The notes: generated from the sequence alone by a model not told the origin. DNA of 64,000 nucleotides from Bacteroidota bacterium (GCA_023428135.1 JAEYZG010000032.1:186001-250000), one strand, 5' to 3'; positions 1 through 9,813 are shown, numbered from the stretch's first letter. Numbers and translations are program-made.

Positions 1-1
1 T

Positions 2-130
2 GCGGACCAGATTATTGTTCTCGAAAATGGTGAGGTTGCAGAAAGAGGCAATCATGAAAGCCTGATGAAACTCAATAGAATTTATAAAGCTTTATATACC
101 AAACAGCTGGAAGAAGAAAATAAGGTGTAA
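2..130 (+). CDS. ABC transporter ATP-binding/permease protein, C-terminal end only
   Basis: Only the last 42 codons lie in the window; the gene enters from the left edge. The visible residues read ADQIIVLENGEVAERGNHESL and then a short charged tail. That is the standard end of the nucleotide-binding domain of a half-size ABC exporter (the D-Q-I-I-V-L-x-x-G strand and the G-x-H-x-x-L helix after the H-loop). The same arrangement ends the MsbA-like exporter at 7082-8851. The substrate cannot be told from this piece. A strong terminator follows 24 bases after the stop. Confidence 0.85.
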   Translation, partial: ADQIIVLENGEVAERGNHESLMKLNRIYKALYTKQLEEENKV

Positions 131-153
131 TAATCCAGACAAACAGACCTGAG

Positions 154-191
154 AAAAAGAGCTAAGTACCGAAAGTACTTAGCTCTTTTTA
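154..191 (+). terminator. Rho-independent terminator after the partial ABC gene
   Basis: A perfect 16-bp stem (154-169 with 175-190) around a 5-base loop, with an A-run on the left arm and a T-run on the right. It could work in both directions but follows the plus-strand ABC gene. Confidence 0.85.
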
Positions 192-341
192 TTTTAATTG
201 ACTTAAGAAGTTCTATTTGAAATAGAATGACTGAAAGTTTACAGCTTTTGCCTTATTTCATAGGATAAAATCCAATTCATGATAATTTTATTTAAGCTTA
301 ATACAATTTCAAGGCAAAGCAATAAAACAATAAATCAACAT

Positions 342-1244
342 CTATCTAACCTCCTCTTTAATAAGGTTAGTTTGCCTGAACTGATCAGGAGTAACGCCTG
401 CCCTTTTTTTAAAAAATCGAAGAAAATATGATTTATCATTAAACCCCAGCTCATCAGCAATTTCTTTAATTCTAAAATCTGTATAAGTAAGTAAGCGCTT
501 TGCTTCAAGTATTATCCGATCATGAATGAGATCCGATACTGTTTTATTTAAAGTACGCTTGCATAATGCATTTAAATGTTTGGGAGAAATATTAATTTTA
601 TCAGCATATTCGTTAGGCAACTTCAATTGCCTGAAATTTTCCTCTATAAGTCTTTGAAGAGTGCGAACCTTCAGAGAACGTGAATGAGGAGACTTCATCA
701 TATTTTTGCTTTCACAGTACCTCGAAATCCGAATCAGAAGCATATCCAATCCATTACGTAATATTTCTTCGCGCCCCGTTGCATTACTTGAAAATTCCCA
801 ATACATAATTTTCAGTATAGCAACAATAGATTCTTCCGCCTTTTTGTCTAACTGAAGGTAATTCTGATTAGATAAAAACTGAAACAATGGAATCTTAGTA
901 AGATGCCGCTCTCGAATATAGTTGGTATAAAAATCCAGTTTAAAATAAATAGCGTACCCTTCGATATCATCTGAGAATTCCCAGCTATGAACCTGACCAG
1001 GCATTAGAAAATACAAAGCGAATGGTTTTACATTATAATTGATATTATCAATAATGTGCAAACCGCTGCCCTGTGTTATCAGTATAATTAAATAACAATC
1101 GTGACGATGGGGAGTCTTTGTAAAACTCATAGCCTCAAGAGTATTTTGAATAATTTTCATTTCAAAATTCAGAATATTGAATTCTGCTCCATAGAATATG
1201 TCTATCGAATAAATGGGTAAATCGGGTTTTAAATTTCTCTCCAT
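342..1244 (-). CDS. AraC-family transcriptional regulator
   Basis: A 300-residue protein with the usual AraC layout. The N-terminal half (about 25-120) is a cupin-like effector domain with the HRHDCYLIILITQGSG stretch. The C-terminal 100 residues form the double helix-turn-helix: KLPNEYADKINISPKHLNALCKR, then RIKEIADELGFNDKSYFLRFFKK and the G-V-T-P-D-Q-F-R motif. This type of regulator usually responds to a small molecule. It stands alone, convergent to the ABC gene on its left and divergent from the multi-PAS gene at 1462, so either neighbour could be a target; no operator was recognised. The start is an ATG and no better alternative is visible. Confidence 0.9.
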   Translation of the reverse strand: MERNLKPDLPIYSIDIFYGAEFNILNFEMKIIQNTLEAMSFTKTPHRHDCYLIILITQGSGLHIIDNINYNVKPFALYFLMPGQVHSWEFSDDIEGYAIYFKLDFYTNYIRERHLTKIPLFQFLSNQNYLQLDKKAEESIVAILKIMYWEFSSNATGREEILRNGLDMLLIRISRYCESKNMMKSPHSRSLKVRTLQRLIEENFRQLKLPNEYADKINISPKHLNALCKRTLNKTVSDLIHDRIILEAKRLLTYTDFRIKEIADELGFNDKSYFLRFFKKRAGVTPDQFRQTNLIKEEVR

Positions 1245-1461
1245 AGCTTATAATAACTCATTAGTAAAACATTCAGGAATTTTAAAAATACTGGTACTAA
1301 GGGAACTATCTTAAAACATAAAATACCAGCAAGCAACAAGATGAAAACGAATTAAAGGGGTGAACTATTTACCTTTAAAGGGTCACAATTCACTTCAACC
1401 TATTGATCTATACAGCCTTCTAAGTAATTTAGTTCAGAACCAAATTCACTAATTACTAGCA

Positions 1462-4400
1462 ATGGAAATTTTTAGACACAAACTTATCGAAAACGAAAAA
1501 TGGATCGAGCTAACCAAGCAGCTTGAGGCTTTAAAACAGGATGCCTCAGATGCCACAGACTTCGTCAGAGAAATAGAAACAGGTAATCTTGATGCGGAAT
1601 ATCAAGGGGCAAATGATTCACAATCGGCACGGAAGCTGGCCGCATCACTGATCAGTATGCGTGACAAAATGAAAAAGGTCTCCATAGAAGATAAACAGCG
1701 CAGCTGGACTAATGAAGGCCTGGCCCAATTTGTCGAAATACTGAGATCAAATAATGAAAATCTAGAATCATTATCGGATAACATCATTAGAAACCTGGTA
1801 AAATATCTCAATGCCAATCAAGGCATATTATTTCTATTAAATGATGAAGACCCGAATGATCTCTTTCTGGAGGTTGGCGCATGTTATGCCTATAACAAAA
1901 AAAAGTTCCTAAAGAAAAGAATTGAACTAGGAGAAGGCCTTTCCGGTCAGGCTATCCTGGAAAAAGAGACCATCTATATGACAGAAGTTCCGGAAAGTTT
2001 TATAATGATATCTTCTGGTCTTGGAGAAGCCCTCCCTCGTAATATACTTATTGTCCCCTTAAAAATAGAAAACGAAGTCTTTGGAGTCATTGAAATAGCA
2101 GCGTTTCATCTATTTAAGCCCTTCGAAATACAGTTCATTGAAAAATTAAGTGAAAGCATCGCTTCAACCATTTCAGCTGTTAAAGTGAATGAGCGCACCC
2201 GAAAGCTCCTTGAAGAAAGTCAGTTTCAGGCTGAACAATTAAGAACTCAGGAAGAGGAGATACGACAAAACATGGAAGAGCTTTCTTCCACCCAGGAAGA
2301 GATGGAGCGGGTAATGGCTAAGATACAATCACAGGAGCGCTATATGAAAAGCATCCTTGATGCTTCCAAAGATTCCATTTTAACTATTGACAAAGACTTT
2401 AAAGTTCTCAACTTCAACATCAATTTAAAAGAGACATACAAAGCCTTAGGCTTTGATTTAACCGTTGGATTTGATATAACCAACTTACTTCCTACCGAAG
2501 AGGAAAAGCGCAAACACATTGCGATCTACAAAAGAGTTCTTGCAGGCGAAACTGTTGAACTGCCGGATAAATATAATTTTAATGGAATTGAAGCCTACTA
2601 CATCTTCTTCTGGGCTCCTCTTAGAAATGAGCGTGATGAAATCATAGCTATTGCTATTTTCCTTAAAGATGTAACAGAAATAAACAAAGCTAAGGAACTT
2701 GCTCAACAGCAGGCCGAAGATTTAAAAGCGCAGGAAGAGGAATTGCGTCAGAACATGGAAGAGCTTTCTACCACACAGGAAGAGATCCATAGAATTCTTA
2801 AAGGTTCTCAGGAGAATGAAGCTTTTGTGGTGGATCTTATCAATTCAACGAATGACACCATTTTAACAATAGACAAAGAATACAAAATTATTCTTTGCAA
2901 TAAAGCTACGTCCGATACTTATAGCTCATATGGGTTCAAAATAGAAAAAGGATTCGACATTTTCAGAGTGATAAGCCCTGAAGAGAAGGATAAATATAAA
3001 GCCTTGTATGACCGCGCCCTGGGAGGAGAGCATTTCGAAATAACTGAAAGCTACAAATTCGGAGAGCTGGATCAGTATTATGCGGTAACCTATAGCCCTT
3101 TGCGCAATGACAAAGGAGAAGTTATTGCTGCAGCTGCCTTTGGAAAAGATATTACAGAATCAGTTCAGGGGAAATTATTGACAGAAAAACTCTTAGGTGA
3201 ATCCCAGCAACAGGAAGAAGAACTCCGTCAAAACATGGAAGAACTTTCTGCCACTCAGGAAGAAATTCAAAGGATACTTAAAGAGGTTCAAGAAAAGGAA
3301 GCCTTTGTACTGGATCTTATTAATTCATCAACAGACGCTATTTTAACTATAGATAAAGACTACAAAATTATCCTTTGCAACAAAGCGACTTCAGATACAT
3401 ATAAGTCTTTGGGGCTTAACATAGAAAAAGGCTTTGACATTTTCAGAGTGATCAGTCCTGAAGACAAAGAAAAATACAAAGCCTTCTATGACCGGGCCCT
3501 GAGAGGAGAGCATTTCGAAATAACCGAGAGTTACAAATTCGGAGATGTAGATATGCATTATGCAATATCTTATAGTCCTTTGCGCAATGACAAAGGAGAA
3601 GTTTTGGCTGCTGCTGCATTTACTAAAGATATTACAGAGTCTGTTCTGGCAAAATTAAAGACAGAAAAACTCTTAAGCGAATCTCAGCAACAGGAAGAAG
3701 AACTCCGACAAAACATGGAAGAACTTTCAGCCACGCAGGAAGAAGTTCAAAAAGTTCTTAAAGAGATACAGAGCAAGGAACAATACCTGACAAATATACT
3801 TGATGCCTCTAATGACATGATTGTTACTATCGGGAAAGATCTTAAAATCATCAGCTGCAATACAACTCTGAAAAGCAACTATAAACACCTGGGATTTGAA
3901 ATTGACAAAGGATTTGACATACTCAAGCTCCTCTCTCCAGAAGAACAAGCAAATCACAAAGCTATCTACTCAAGGGTTTTTGCAGGGGAAAAAGTTGAAA
4001 TTGCACAACACTATACATTAGAAGACATAGACAAATTTATCAACTTTACATTTTCTCCCATAAAGGACGAGCAGGGAGAAATAACTTCTATTGCAATTTA
4101 CGCGCTGGATGTAACGGAGATTACCCGAGCTAAAAACGAAGTTGAAAAAAACGAAAAATATATAACTGACCTTCTTAACCTATCAGGTGATTCCATCATA
4201 ACAATTGATCGCAACTATAAAATAGTGATGTTTAACTCCATATTCAGTTCTTCATTTAAAGATTATGGTGTAACCATTGCGAAAGGATTTGACATACTAA
4301 ATTTCTTTGGTGAAAAAGAACGAATAGAAAAAGCTAAGTTATATGAGCTTGTTTTTGCAGGTGAAACTTATGAAAGTATTGACCACGTCACTGAAAATGG

Positions 4401-5067
4401 TATGGACAACTATTATTCCGTCAAATTTGCTCCTTTATATAACAAAAGCGGAAACATAGAAAACATAGCCATTTTTGCAAAAGATGTTACAGAAATAGTT
4501 AAAGCAAAGCAGAACGCCGAGGATCTTCTCAAACAATCACATCAACAAACTGAAGAGTTAAAAGCGCAGGACGAAGAGCTTCGCCAGAACATGGAAGAAG
4601 TAAGCTCTATTCAGGAAGAGATTAATAGGCAGATGCAGGAAATGCAGATACTAAAATCCAGTCTTGAAGTCCGTGAAAAAATATTCGGAATAACGACGAT
4701 ATTATCTGAAGCTGATGTGCATGGAAATATTACTATGGTAAATGATAAACTATGTGAGATCTCACAGTTTTCACGGGAAGAATTAATAGGACAACCTCAT
4801 AATACATTCAGGCATCCGGACATGCCTAAAGAATTATTCAAGTCTATGTGGAAGTCATTAAAAAAGGGTGAGCCATTTGTAGGTATCCTCAAAAACAAAA
4901 AGAAAGATGGAAGCCATTATTGGGTAGATGCTGTAATTGTACCTGTCAAAGACGATAATGGAAAAATAATCAAGTTTGTCGGTGCGAGGTATCACTATAC
5001 AAATGACGAAATAGGTCTTAAACTATACAATGACCAGGCAAAGAAAATGAATCTCCCTACACTGTAA
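1462..5067 (+). CDS. Cytoplasmic HAMP-like/GAF/six-PAS sensor protein without an output domain
   Basis: A 1201-residue soluble protein with no signal peptide or membrane span. In order: a HAMP-like start with the E-T-G-N-L-D motif (about 35-80), a GAF domain (about 95-245), then six PAS domains (about 290-405, 455-565, 615-725, 775-885, 893-1005, 1070-1190). All but the fourth and fifth PAS are separated by glutamate/glutamine-rich coiled coils built on E-E-L-R-Q-N-M-E-E-L-S-x-T-Q-E-E. The last PAS is Aer-like (FRHPDMPKELFKSMW, then KDGSHYWVDAVIVPV), the type that binds FAD and senses redox in Aer. No histidine kinase, GGDEF, EAL, phosphatase or MCP signalling domain follows. It is probably a sensory scaffold acting on a separate partner. 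Domains 2 and 3 are nearly identical. Confidence 0.85.
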   Translation: MEIFRHKLIENEKWIELTKQLEALKQDASDATDFVREIETGNLDAEYQGANDSQSARKLAASLISMRDKMKKVSIEDKQRSWTNEGLAQFVEILRSNNENLESLSDNIIRNLVKYLNANQGILFLLNDEDPNDLFLEVGACYAYNKKKFLKKRIELGEGLSGQAILEKETIYMTEVPESFIMISSGLGEALPRNILIVPLKIENEVFGVIEIAAFHLFKPFEIQFIEKLSESIASTISAVKVNERTRKLLEESQFQAEQLRTQEEEIRQNMEELSSTQEEMERVMAKIQSQERYMKSILDASKDSILTIDKDFKVLNFNINLKETYKALGFDLTVGFDITNLLPTEEEKRKHIAIYKRVLAGETVELPDKYNFNGIEAYYIFFWAPLRNERDEIIAIAIFLKDVTEINKAKELAQQQAEDLKAQEEELRQNMEELSTTQEEIHRILKGSQENEAFVVDLINSTNDTILTIDKEYKIILCNKATSDTYSSYGFKIEKGFDIFRVISPEEKDKYKALYDRALGGEHFEITESYKFGELDQYYAVTYSPLRNDKGEVIAAAAFGKDITESVQGKLLTEKLLGESQQQEEELRQNMEELSATQEEIQRILKEVQEKEAFVLDLINSSTDAILTIDKDYKIILCNKATSDTYKSLGLNIEKGFDIFRVISPEDKEKYKAFYDRALRGEHFEITESYKFGDVDMHYAISYSPLRNDKGEVLAAAAFTKDITESVLAKLKTEKLLSESQQQEEELRQNMEELSATQEEVQKVLKEIQSKEQYLTNILDASNDMIVTIGKDLKIISCNTTLKSNYKHLGFEIDKGFDILKLLSPEEQANHKAIYSRVFAGEKVEIAQHYTLEDIDKFINFTFSPIKDEQGEITSIAIYALDVTEITRAKNEVEKNEKYITDLLNLSGDSIITIDRNYKIVMFNSIFSSSFKDYGVTIAKGFDILNFFGEKERIEKAKLYELVFAGETYESIDHVTENGMDNYYSVKFAPLYNKSGNIENIAIFAKDVTEIVKAKQNAEDLLKQSHQQTEELKAQDEELRQNMEEVSSIQEEINRQMQEMQILKSSLEVREKIFGITTILSEADVHGNITMVNDKLCEISQFSREELIGQPHNTFRHPDMPKELFKSMWKSLKKGEPFVGILKNKKKDGSHYWVDAVIVPVKDDNGKIIKFVGARYHYTNDEIGLKLYNDQAKKMNLPTL

Positions 5068-5089
5068 TTTTTTTCACTTTAGTTTCCCG

Positions 5090-5123
5090 AACGATGAATA
5101 GGCCACTATTCATCGTTTTTTTT
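5090..5123 (+). terminator. Terminator after the multi-PAS gene
   Basis: A 12-bp perfect stem (5090-5101 with 5106-5117), a 4-base loop and a T-run, 22 bases after the stop codon. Confidence 0.85.
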
Positions 5124-5134
5124 GCAGTATAAAT

Positions 5135-5170
5135 AAAAGAGCCAGGCAACTTGATATACCTGGCTCTTTT
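5135..5170 (-). terminator. Terminator of the CBM9-like gene
   Basis: A 12-bp perfect stem (5135-5146 with 5159-5170). On the minus strand it is followed by a T-rich run and lies about 60 bases after the stop of the gene at 5231-6220. With the terminator at 5090 it separates two convergent genes. Confidence 0.8.
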
Positions 5171-5230
5171 ACATGTATTATCTTTCTCAGTTCAGAGGTC
5201 GTTCTTTCTATTCAATGATAAGCTTTTGAT

Positions 5231-6220
5231 TTACTTCTTCACAAACCTTAATACATCACCTTTATCAGTCTTTACAAGATATGATCCTTTAGAATAAGAA
5301 GATATATCCACTACTGAAACTGCCTTGGCAGAAGCAACAAGATTTCCAAGAGCATTATAAATTTCTATATCAGATGTTTGATTTAAATAAATAACGCCTT
5401 CTTCTGCAGGGTTAGGATAGATCATTAAAGCATCCTGACTGCCGGGAGCATCAATACTTGTTGTAACAGAACCGGCTACCAGTTCCAGCTTGGCGAAAAC
5501 ATCTGCATTGATGTATCCATCATTAGCTATAGATTTTTCAAGGTAGCGGGAACCTATAAAATTTTCCCGGGTCTGCTGTTTGTCATTATCACAATAAGCC
5601 AGGTTAAAACCCATTATCTTTCCTTCATTCAAAGTTAAAGGAGTGTTGTTTTGTCCATAAACAAAATTATCACCGAATACCTTTACAGAAACTTCCCAGG
5701 TATAAGTTGTTCCTGATTGCGTCTTAGCAGAAGTGATGTGATCATTAAATAAACGAGGCTGCCTGTCTGCCCCCATGTCTGCAACGTCAATATTATTAAT
5801 CGCCATGTGATAGGCAAAGGCGTTATAACTAAACTCATGAGGCCCACCTGATTTATTTTCATCAAGGAATAGTTCCAGACAATCATCATCCCAATAATTT
5901 TTAAGTGCAGGAGTATTTACATCCCGTAAAATATCATCTGTTATCTCTGCAAGCAGATATAATCTGTCTTCCGTCCAAACTATTTTGTACCTGCCGCTGA
6001 AATCATCCGGTGTTACTGGATTCCCAATATAAACATTGCTAATAGGAACCCAGGCTGCATCATTCCATACAGCCTCATTGGCATTTCCATCAATAACAGG
6101 AGCTGTAGCGGCTTTAGGAGCTTTGTAGTGTTCTGTAGTTGATTCCGGCTGAGCATATATCAAATGCCCGAATAAAAGAGATAAAACCAGTAATGAAAAA
6201 GGTTTTGTATAAATCTTCAT
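5231..6220 (-). CDS. T9SS-exported protein with a CBM9-like carbohydrate-binding domain
   Basis: A 329-residue secreted protein. A signal peptide (about 1-23, ending at Y-A-Q) is followed by one CBM9-like domain (about 35-245). The diagnostic features are A-P-V-I-D-G-x-x-x-E-x-x-W-x-x-A, then W-T-E-D-R-L-Y-L-L-A-E-I-T-D-D and D-D-C-L-E-L-F-L-D. The end (about 260-329) is a type A T9SS sorting domain with YPNPAEEG and a final G-S-Y-L-V-K strand. CBM9 domains bind ends of sugar chains or occur as the sole domain in secreted sugar-binding proteins. No catalytic domain is present, so it is probably a surface glycan-binding protein. The gene is monocistronic with its own terminator. The CE6-like enzyme at 53481 carries the same kind of domain. 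Confidence 0.85.
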   Translation of the reverse strand: MKIYTKPFSLLVLSLLFGHLIYAQPESTTEHYKAPKAATAPVIDGNANEAVWNDAAWVPISNVYIGNPVTPDDFSGRYKIVWTEDRLYLLAEITDDILRDVNTPALKNYWDDDCLELFLDENKSGGPHEFSYNAFAYHMAINNIDVADMGADRQPRLFNDHITSAKTQSGTTYTWEVSVKVFGDNFVYGQNNTPLTLNEGKIMGFNLAYCDNDKQQTRENFIGSRYLEKSIANDGYINADVFAKLELVAGSVTTSIDAPGSQDALMIYPNPAEEGVIYLNQTSDIEIYNALGNLVASAKAVSVVDISSYSKGSYLVKTDKGDVLRFVKK

Positions 6221-6554
6221 AGGGTGTTGGGGTTAATAGTTGAATGTTTGTCAGGTGATTAATAATATTTTTTATCAGAAGGGATCTAATTGCCCACTTC
6301 ACTTATTTTGTAAGAAAAAGAAAGATAAGAATTTATAAAACAAAGTATTAAATAAAGACAAAAAAATATCAAAAAATAAACATATTTAAAACAGAATTAT
6401 ATATCAATGTAGAAAAGAAACGGTTCTTTGTTGATTCTTAGTTTTTTAAATTAAAATACCGCTCGCGGTGAATAGGGAGACGTTGGCATAGTGGATAATG
6501 AAATGCCAGCACGGTAAATAAGGAGACACCATCATGGCGTCTCTACAGTAATGA
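6221..6554. other. Intergenic region, AT-rich
   Basis: It holds the upstream region of the CBM9-like gene on its left and the downstream region of the gene at 6555 on its right. A short hairpin (GAGACACC with GGCGTCTC, 6523-6543) lies just after the stop of the gene at 6555 and may be a weak terminator. No gene was seen. Confidence 0.5.
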
Positions 6555-7082
6555 TCACTTCACCACCGGAATCTGTATCACAAACTGTCTTTCTTTGGGA
6601 TAAATTTCCAATGCCGGAGAGGCTTTTACAGTTAAATTTTGTTCTTCTCCGAAAGCCTTAATTTTTTGATAAATGTTTGCAGGAGCCACCAGGAAATGTG
6701 CATTTACTGTTGCTTCTACAACCTTTCTTTCATTGATCCTCAACATTGAATAACCCTTAATCGGAGCAATAGAATCTTCAAACAACAAGCCCACAAAGGC
6801 TTTTATGGTATCGGTTCCTTTTTCAGTCTCATTATAAAAATATCCTGCGACTAATCCGTTTTTAAATCTCTCTGATTTCAGCTTCTCTGCGTCATTAAAA
6901 AGCTGACCAAAAGCCTGATCAGCAAGAATGCCATGATAAGGCTTACCCAACAAATAAAAAGTAGGAGCTTCCTTTACTTTAAATATAGGATCATTAAATC
7001 CACCCAGCTTTTGATATCCATAACTCCCAAGTATAGCCGCTAAGAAAATTACACCAATCCAGATTAACAGTTTCTTATTCAT
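6555..7082 (-). CDS. Membrane-anchored GyrI-like (AraC effector-binding-like) protein
   Basis: A 175-residue protein with one N-terminal hydrophobic segment (about 5-23; signal anchor or signal peptide) and no lipobox. The rest resembles a single GyrI-like small-molecule-binding fold, with R-F-K-N-G-L-V-A-G-Y-F-Y, a G-Y-S-M-L-R strand and the closing P-A-L-E-I-Y-P strand. Its start codon overlaps the stop of the MsbA-like exporter by one base (TAATG), so the two are almost certainly cotranscribed and translationally coupled. A role as substrate-binding or accessory partner of the exporter is inference. The fold assignment rests on weak motifs. Confidence 0.7.
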   Translation of the reverse strand: MNKKLLIWIGVIFLAAILGSYGYQKLGGFNDPIFKVKEAPTFYLLGKPYHGILADQAFGQLFNDAEKLKSERFKNGLVAGYFYNETEKGTDTIKAFVGLLFEDSIAPIKGYSMLRINERKVVEATVNAHFLVAPANIYQKIKAFGEEQNLTVKASPALEIYPKERQFVIQIPVVK

Positions 7083-8851
7083 TATGCCTCCAAAAGATTT
7101 TTATACTGAAGTTTGTTAAGTTGAGCATACAGCCCTCCCTTTGCAATTAATTCTTCATGTTTTCCGGTTTCTTTAATTTCACCTTTATCCATGACTATAA
7201 TTTTATCGGAATTCCTTATTGTAGAAAGCCTGTGCGCTATTATGATGGATGTCCTACCTAACATTAGCTTCTCAATTGCTTTCTGAATCAACTCTTCCGT
7301 TTCTGAATCAATAGACGATGTCGCTTCGTCCAGCACTATAATTTTCGGATCATAAACCATAGCACGGATAAACGATATCAATTGTCTCTGACCAACAGAA
7401 AGAGTCGCTCCCCTTTCCTGAACATTATAATCCAGACCACCCGGAAGTCTTTCAATAAAGTTTCTTGCCCCTACCAGCTCAGCTGCTTCCCATATCTTTG
7501 CATCACTTATCGATTCATTTTTTAAAGTGATATTATTTCTGATGCTGTCGCTGAAAAGAAATACATCCTGCAGCACCATTGAAATCTGAGCTCTTAGATA
7601 ATTCAAATCATAAGTTTTTAAATCAACCCCATCGACCAGAATTGTTCCCTTATTGATATCATAAAACCTGTTTAAAATATTAATGATTGATGATTTTCCC
7701 GCACCCGTGGCCCCAACAAAGGCAACTTTCTCTCCTGCCTTTACATTAAAAGAAATATCTTTTAAAACATAATCATCTTCAGAATAAGCAAACCAGACAT
7801 TTTCAAACTTTACTTCTCCTTTAAATGATTGAGCTTTATAAGTTCCATTAGGAATTATATCTTCATCATTATCTAGTAATTTAAATATCCTGTCAGAACT
7901 GACAATACCCATTTGCAGGGTATTAAAGCGGTCTGCAATCATCCTGATAGGACGGAAAAACATGGAGATATATAAAATAAATGCGACAAGATCTCCAAGA
8001 CTCACCATTTCCTTCATCACGGCATTGGCACCATACCAGATTAAAAGTCCTGTTCCGATTGCAGCCATAATTTCTGCCACAGGCATATAAATTGAATAGT
8101 AGAGAACTGACTTCAGATTCGAAACCTTATGTTCCTCATTGATCTTTTTAAACTTCTCAAACTCTCTTTCTTCGCTGTTAAAGATCTGCACGATGCTCAT
8201 GCCGGTAATATGCTCCTGTACAAAAGCATTAAGTCGGGCTACAGCAGTCCGCACTTCATTAAATGAGCTTTTTATTTTCTCTTTAAAAATATATGTAGAA
8301 AGCAATAACAGGGGCAACATGGAAAGGCTGTATAAGGTAAGCTTCCAGTTGATATAAAACATTACACCAAGAATTGTTGCAAGCTGCAGTAAATCTGCCA
8401 AGATTGATGCCAAACCTTCGCTGAAGACATTCGATAAGGTTTCGACATCTGACACGTTTCTCGTAACCAATGTTCCGATAGGTGTGCGATCAAAAAACTT
8501 CAGACGAAATCTGACAAGGTGTGAAAACAATTTTATTCTGATGTCTTTAATTACACTTTGCCCTAGCCAGCTGGCAATATAGGTATGTAAATATTCCACG
8601 ACAGAATGCAATGCAAGGAGCCCCAAAAGCAACAAAACCATATTTCTAAGACCTATAGCATCACTACCTTGAACGTAAGTATCAAGCGTAAACTTGATGA
8701 TCAAAGGTTTGGCCGGTCCCAGTATTGCTGAGAGAACCGTAAGGAAAAGCAGAAACAGGAAAGATCCTTTATAAGGCTTCAGGTATTGAAAAAGTCTGTT
8801 AAGGATCTTCAGATCAAATAAATTCCCACTGATCGTTTTCTTATCTTTCAC
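7082..8851 (-). CDS. MsbA-like ABC exporter (fused permease and ATPase)
   Basis: A 589-residue half-transporter. A six-helix permease domain (about 25-310) is followed by the ATPase: Walker A GATGAGKSS near residue 380, Q-loop Q-D-V-F-L-F near 435, signature LSVGQRQ near 482, Walker B I-I-V-L-D-E-A-T-S near 500 and H-loop I-I-A-H-R near 540. Such proteins act as dimers in the inner membrane and export lipids, drugs or peptides. The family (MsbA/LmrA type) is clear but the substrate is not. It precedes the GyrI-like gene with a one-base overlap. The start ATG fits the family N-terminus. Confidence 0.93.
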   Translation of the reverse strand: MKDKKTISGNLFDLKILNRLFQYLKPYKGSFLFLLFLTVLSAILGPAKPLIIKFTLDTYVQGSDAIGLRNMVLLLLGLLALHSVVEYLHTYIASWLGQSVIKDIRIKLFSHLVRFRLKFFDRTPIGTLVTRNVSDVETLSNVFSEGLASILADLLQLATILGVMFYINWKLTLYSLSMLPLLLLSTYIFKEKIKSSFNEVRTAVARLNAFVQEHITGMSIVQIFNSEEREFEKFKKINEEHKVSNLKSVLYYSIYMPVAEIMAAIGTGLLIWYGANAVMKEMVSLGDLVAFILYISMFFRPIRMIADRFNTLQMGIVSSDRIFKLLDNDEDIIPNGTYKAQSFKGEVKFENVWFAYSEDDYVLKDISFNVKAGEKVAFVGATGAGKSSIINILNRFYDINKGTILVDGVDLKTYDLNYLRAQISMVLQDVFLFSDSIRNNITLKNESISDAKIWEAAELVGARNFIERLPGGLDYNVQERGATLSVGQRQLISFIRAMVYDPKIIVLDEATSSIDSETEELIQKAIEKLMLGRTSIIIAHRLSTIRNSDKIIVMDKGEIKETGKHEELIAKGGLYAQLNKLQYKNLLEA

Positions 8852-8982
8852 AATGCTTCAATTATTTTGAGCAAAAGTAATCTAAAAACTAAGAGGAGCG
8901 AAAGAAAGTTAAATCCCTATTTTCCTCCTTTACTTAAAGAACCTAATTACTAATGCTTTGATTAAAACTTTCTTCTTTTAAA

Positions 8983-9732
8983 TTATTTTTTCGAAAAGAT
9001 TTCTTGGGGATATTTTACTTCGCAAAGAAACAGTCCTTCCGGAGGGGCTGCGCGTCCTGCCGCTTTCCGATCCTTTTTATCCAGGATTTCCTTAAATTCC
9101 TCGATAGACATTTTCCCTAACCCTACATCAATTAATGTACCGACCAATGCCCTCACCATCCCTCTTAAAAACCTGTTGGCTTCCACATGAAATATCAATA
9201 GCTCTCCCCTTTCTTCCCATTCAGCTCTGTAAATTGTGCAAAGGAAATTCTCCACCGATGTTTTCACCTTACTAAAACTTTGAAAGTCAGAATAGTTATA
9301 CAATAAAGCGGAGGCATTGTTTAATAGAGTAATATCCATAGGACGAGGGTAAAAATAGGAGAACCCGAACAAAAATGGATTTTTTACCCGTACTATTCTG
9401 TACTCATATCTTCTTGAAATGGCATCAAATCGGACATTTGCTTCTGGATTCACTTCAAAATATCTTTTTACCGAAATATCTTCAGGAAGCATTCTATTTA
9501 TTCTATATAAAAGATCGGGGGTAAGATCTTTTTCCAGATCTATTTGAACAAATTGCTGTTCGGCATGCACACCAGTGTCTGTCCGACCGCTTCCAAGGGT
9601 ATTAATATTATCTCCGAATAGTACCTTTAATACCTTGTTTATCACCTCCTGCACCGAAACAGCATTCTTCTGTATCTGCCAGCCGCTGTAATTTGTCCCT
9701 TTATAGGCAACCTCTAGAAAATAACGTTTCAC
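8983..9732 (-). CDS. truA: tRNA pseudouridine(38-40) synthase TruA
   Basis: A 249-residue protein that converts uridines 38-40 of the tRNA anticodon arm to pseudouridine. It has the TruA start (K-R-Y-F-L-E-V-A-Y-K-G-T-N-Y-S-G-W-Q) and the catalytic motif G-S-G-R-T-D-T-G-V-H-A, with the nucleophilic Asp near residue 52. I chose the GTG at 9732-9730: family similarity begins there and a GGAGG lies four bases upstream. A longer in-frame reading from a TTG at 9831 would add 33 atypical residues and overlap the divergent gene at 9814. Length is normal for the family. Confidence 0.93.
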   Translation of the reverse strand: MKRYFLEVAYKGTNYSGWQIQKNAVSVQEVINKVLKVLFGDNINTLGSGRTDTGVHAEQQFVQIDLEKDLTPDLLYRINRMLPEDISVKRYFEVNPEANVRFDAISRRYEYRIVRVKNPFLFGFSYFYPRPMDITLLNNASALLYNYSDFQSFSKVKTSVENFLCTIYRAEWEERGELLIFHVEANRFLRGMVRALVGTLIDVGLGKMSIEEFKEILDKKDRKAAGRAAPPEGLFLCEVKYPQEIFSKK

Positions 9733-9813
9733 TTTACCTCCACTCAAAGAAAGTTGTAATTTAAAACAAAATGATATTATTTTTGCTTTTCGCAATTTAA
9801 AAACGATCCTAAG

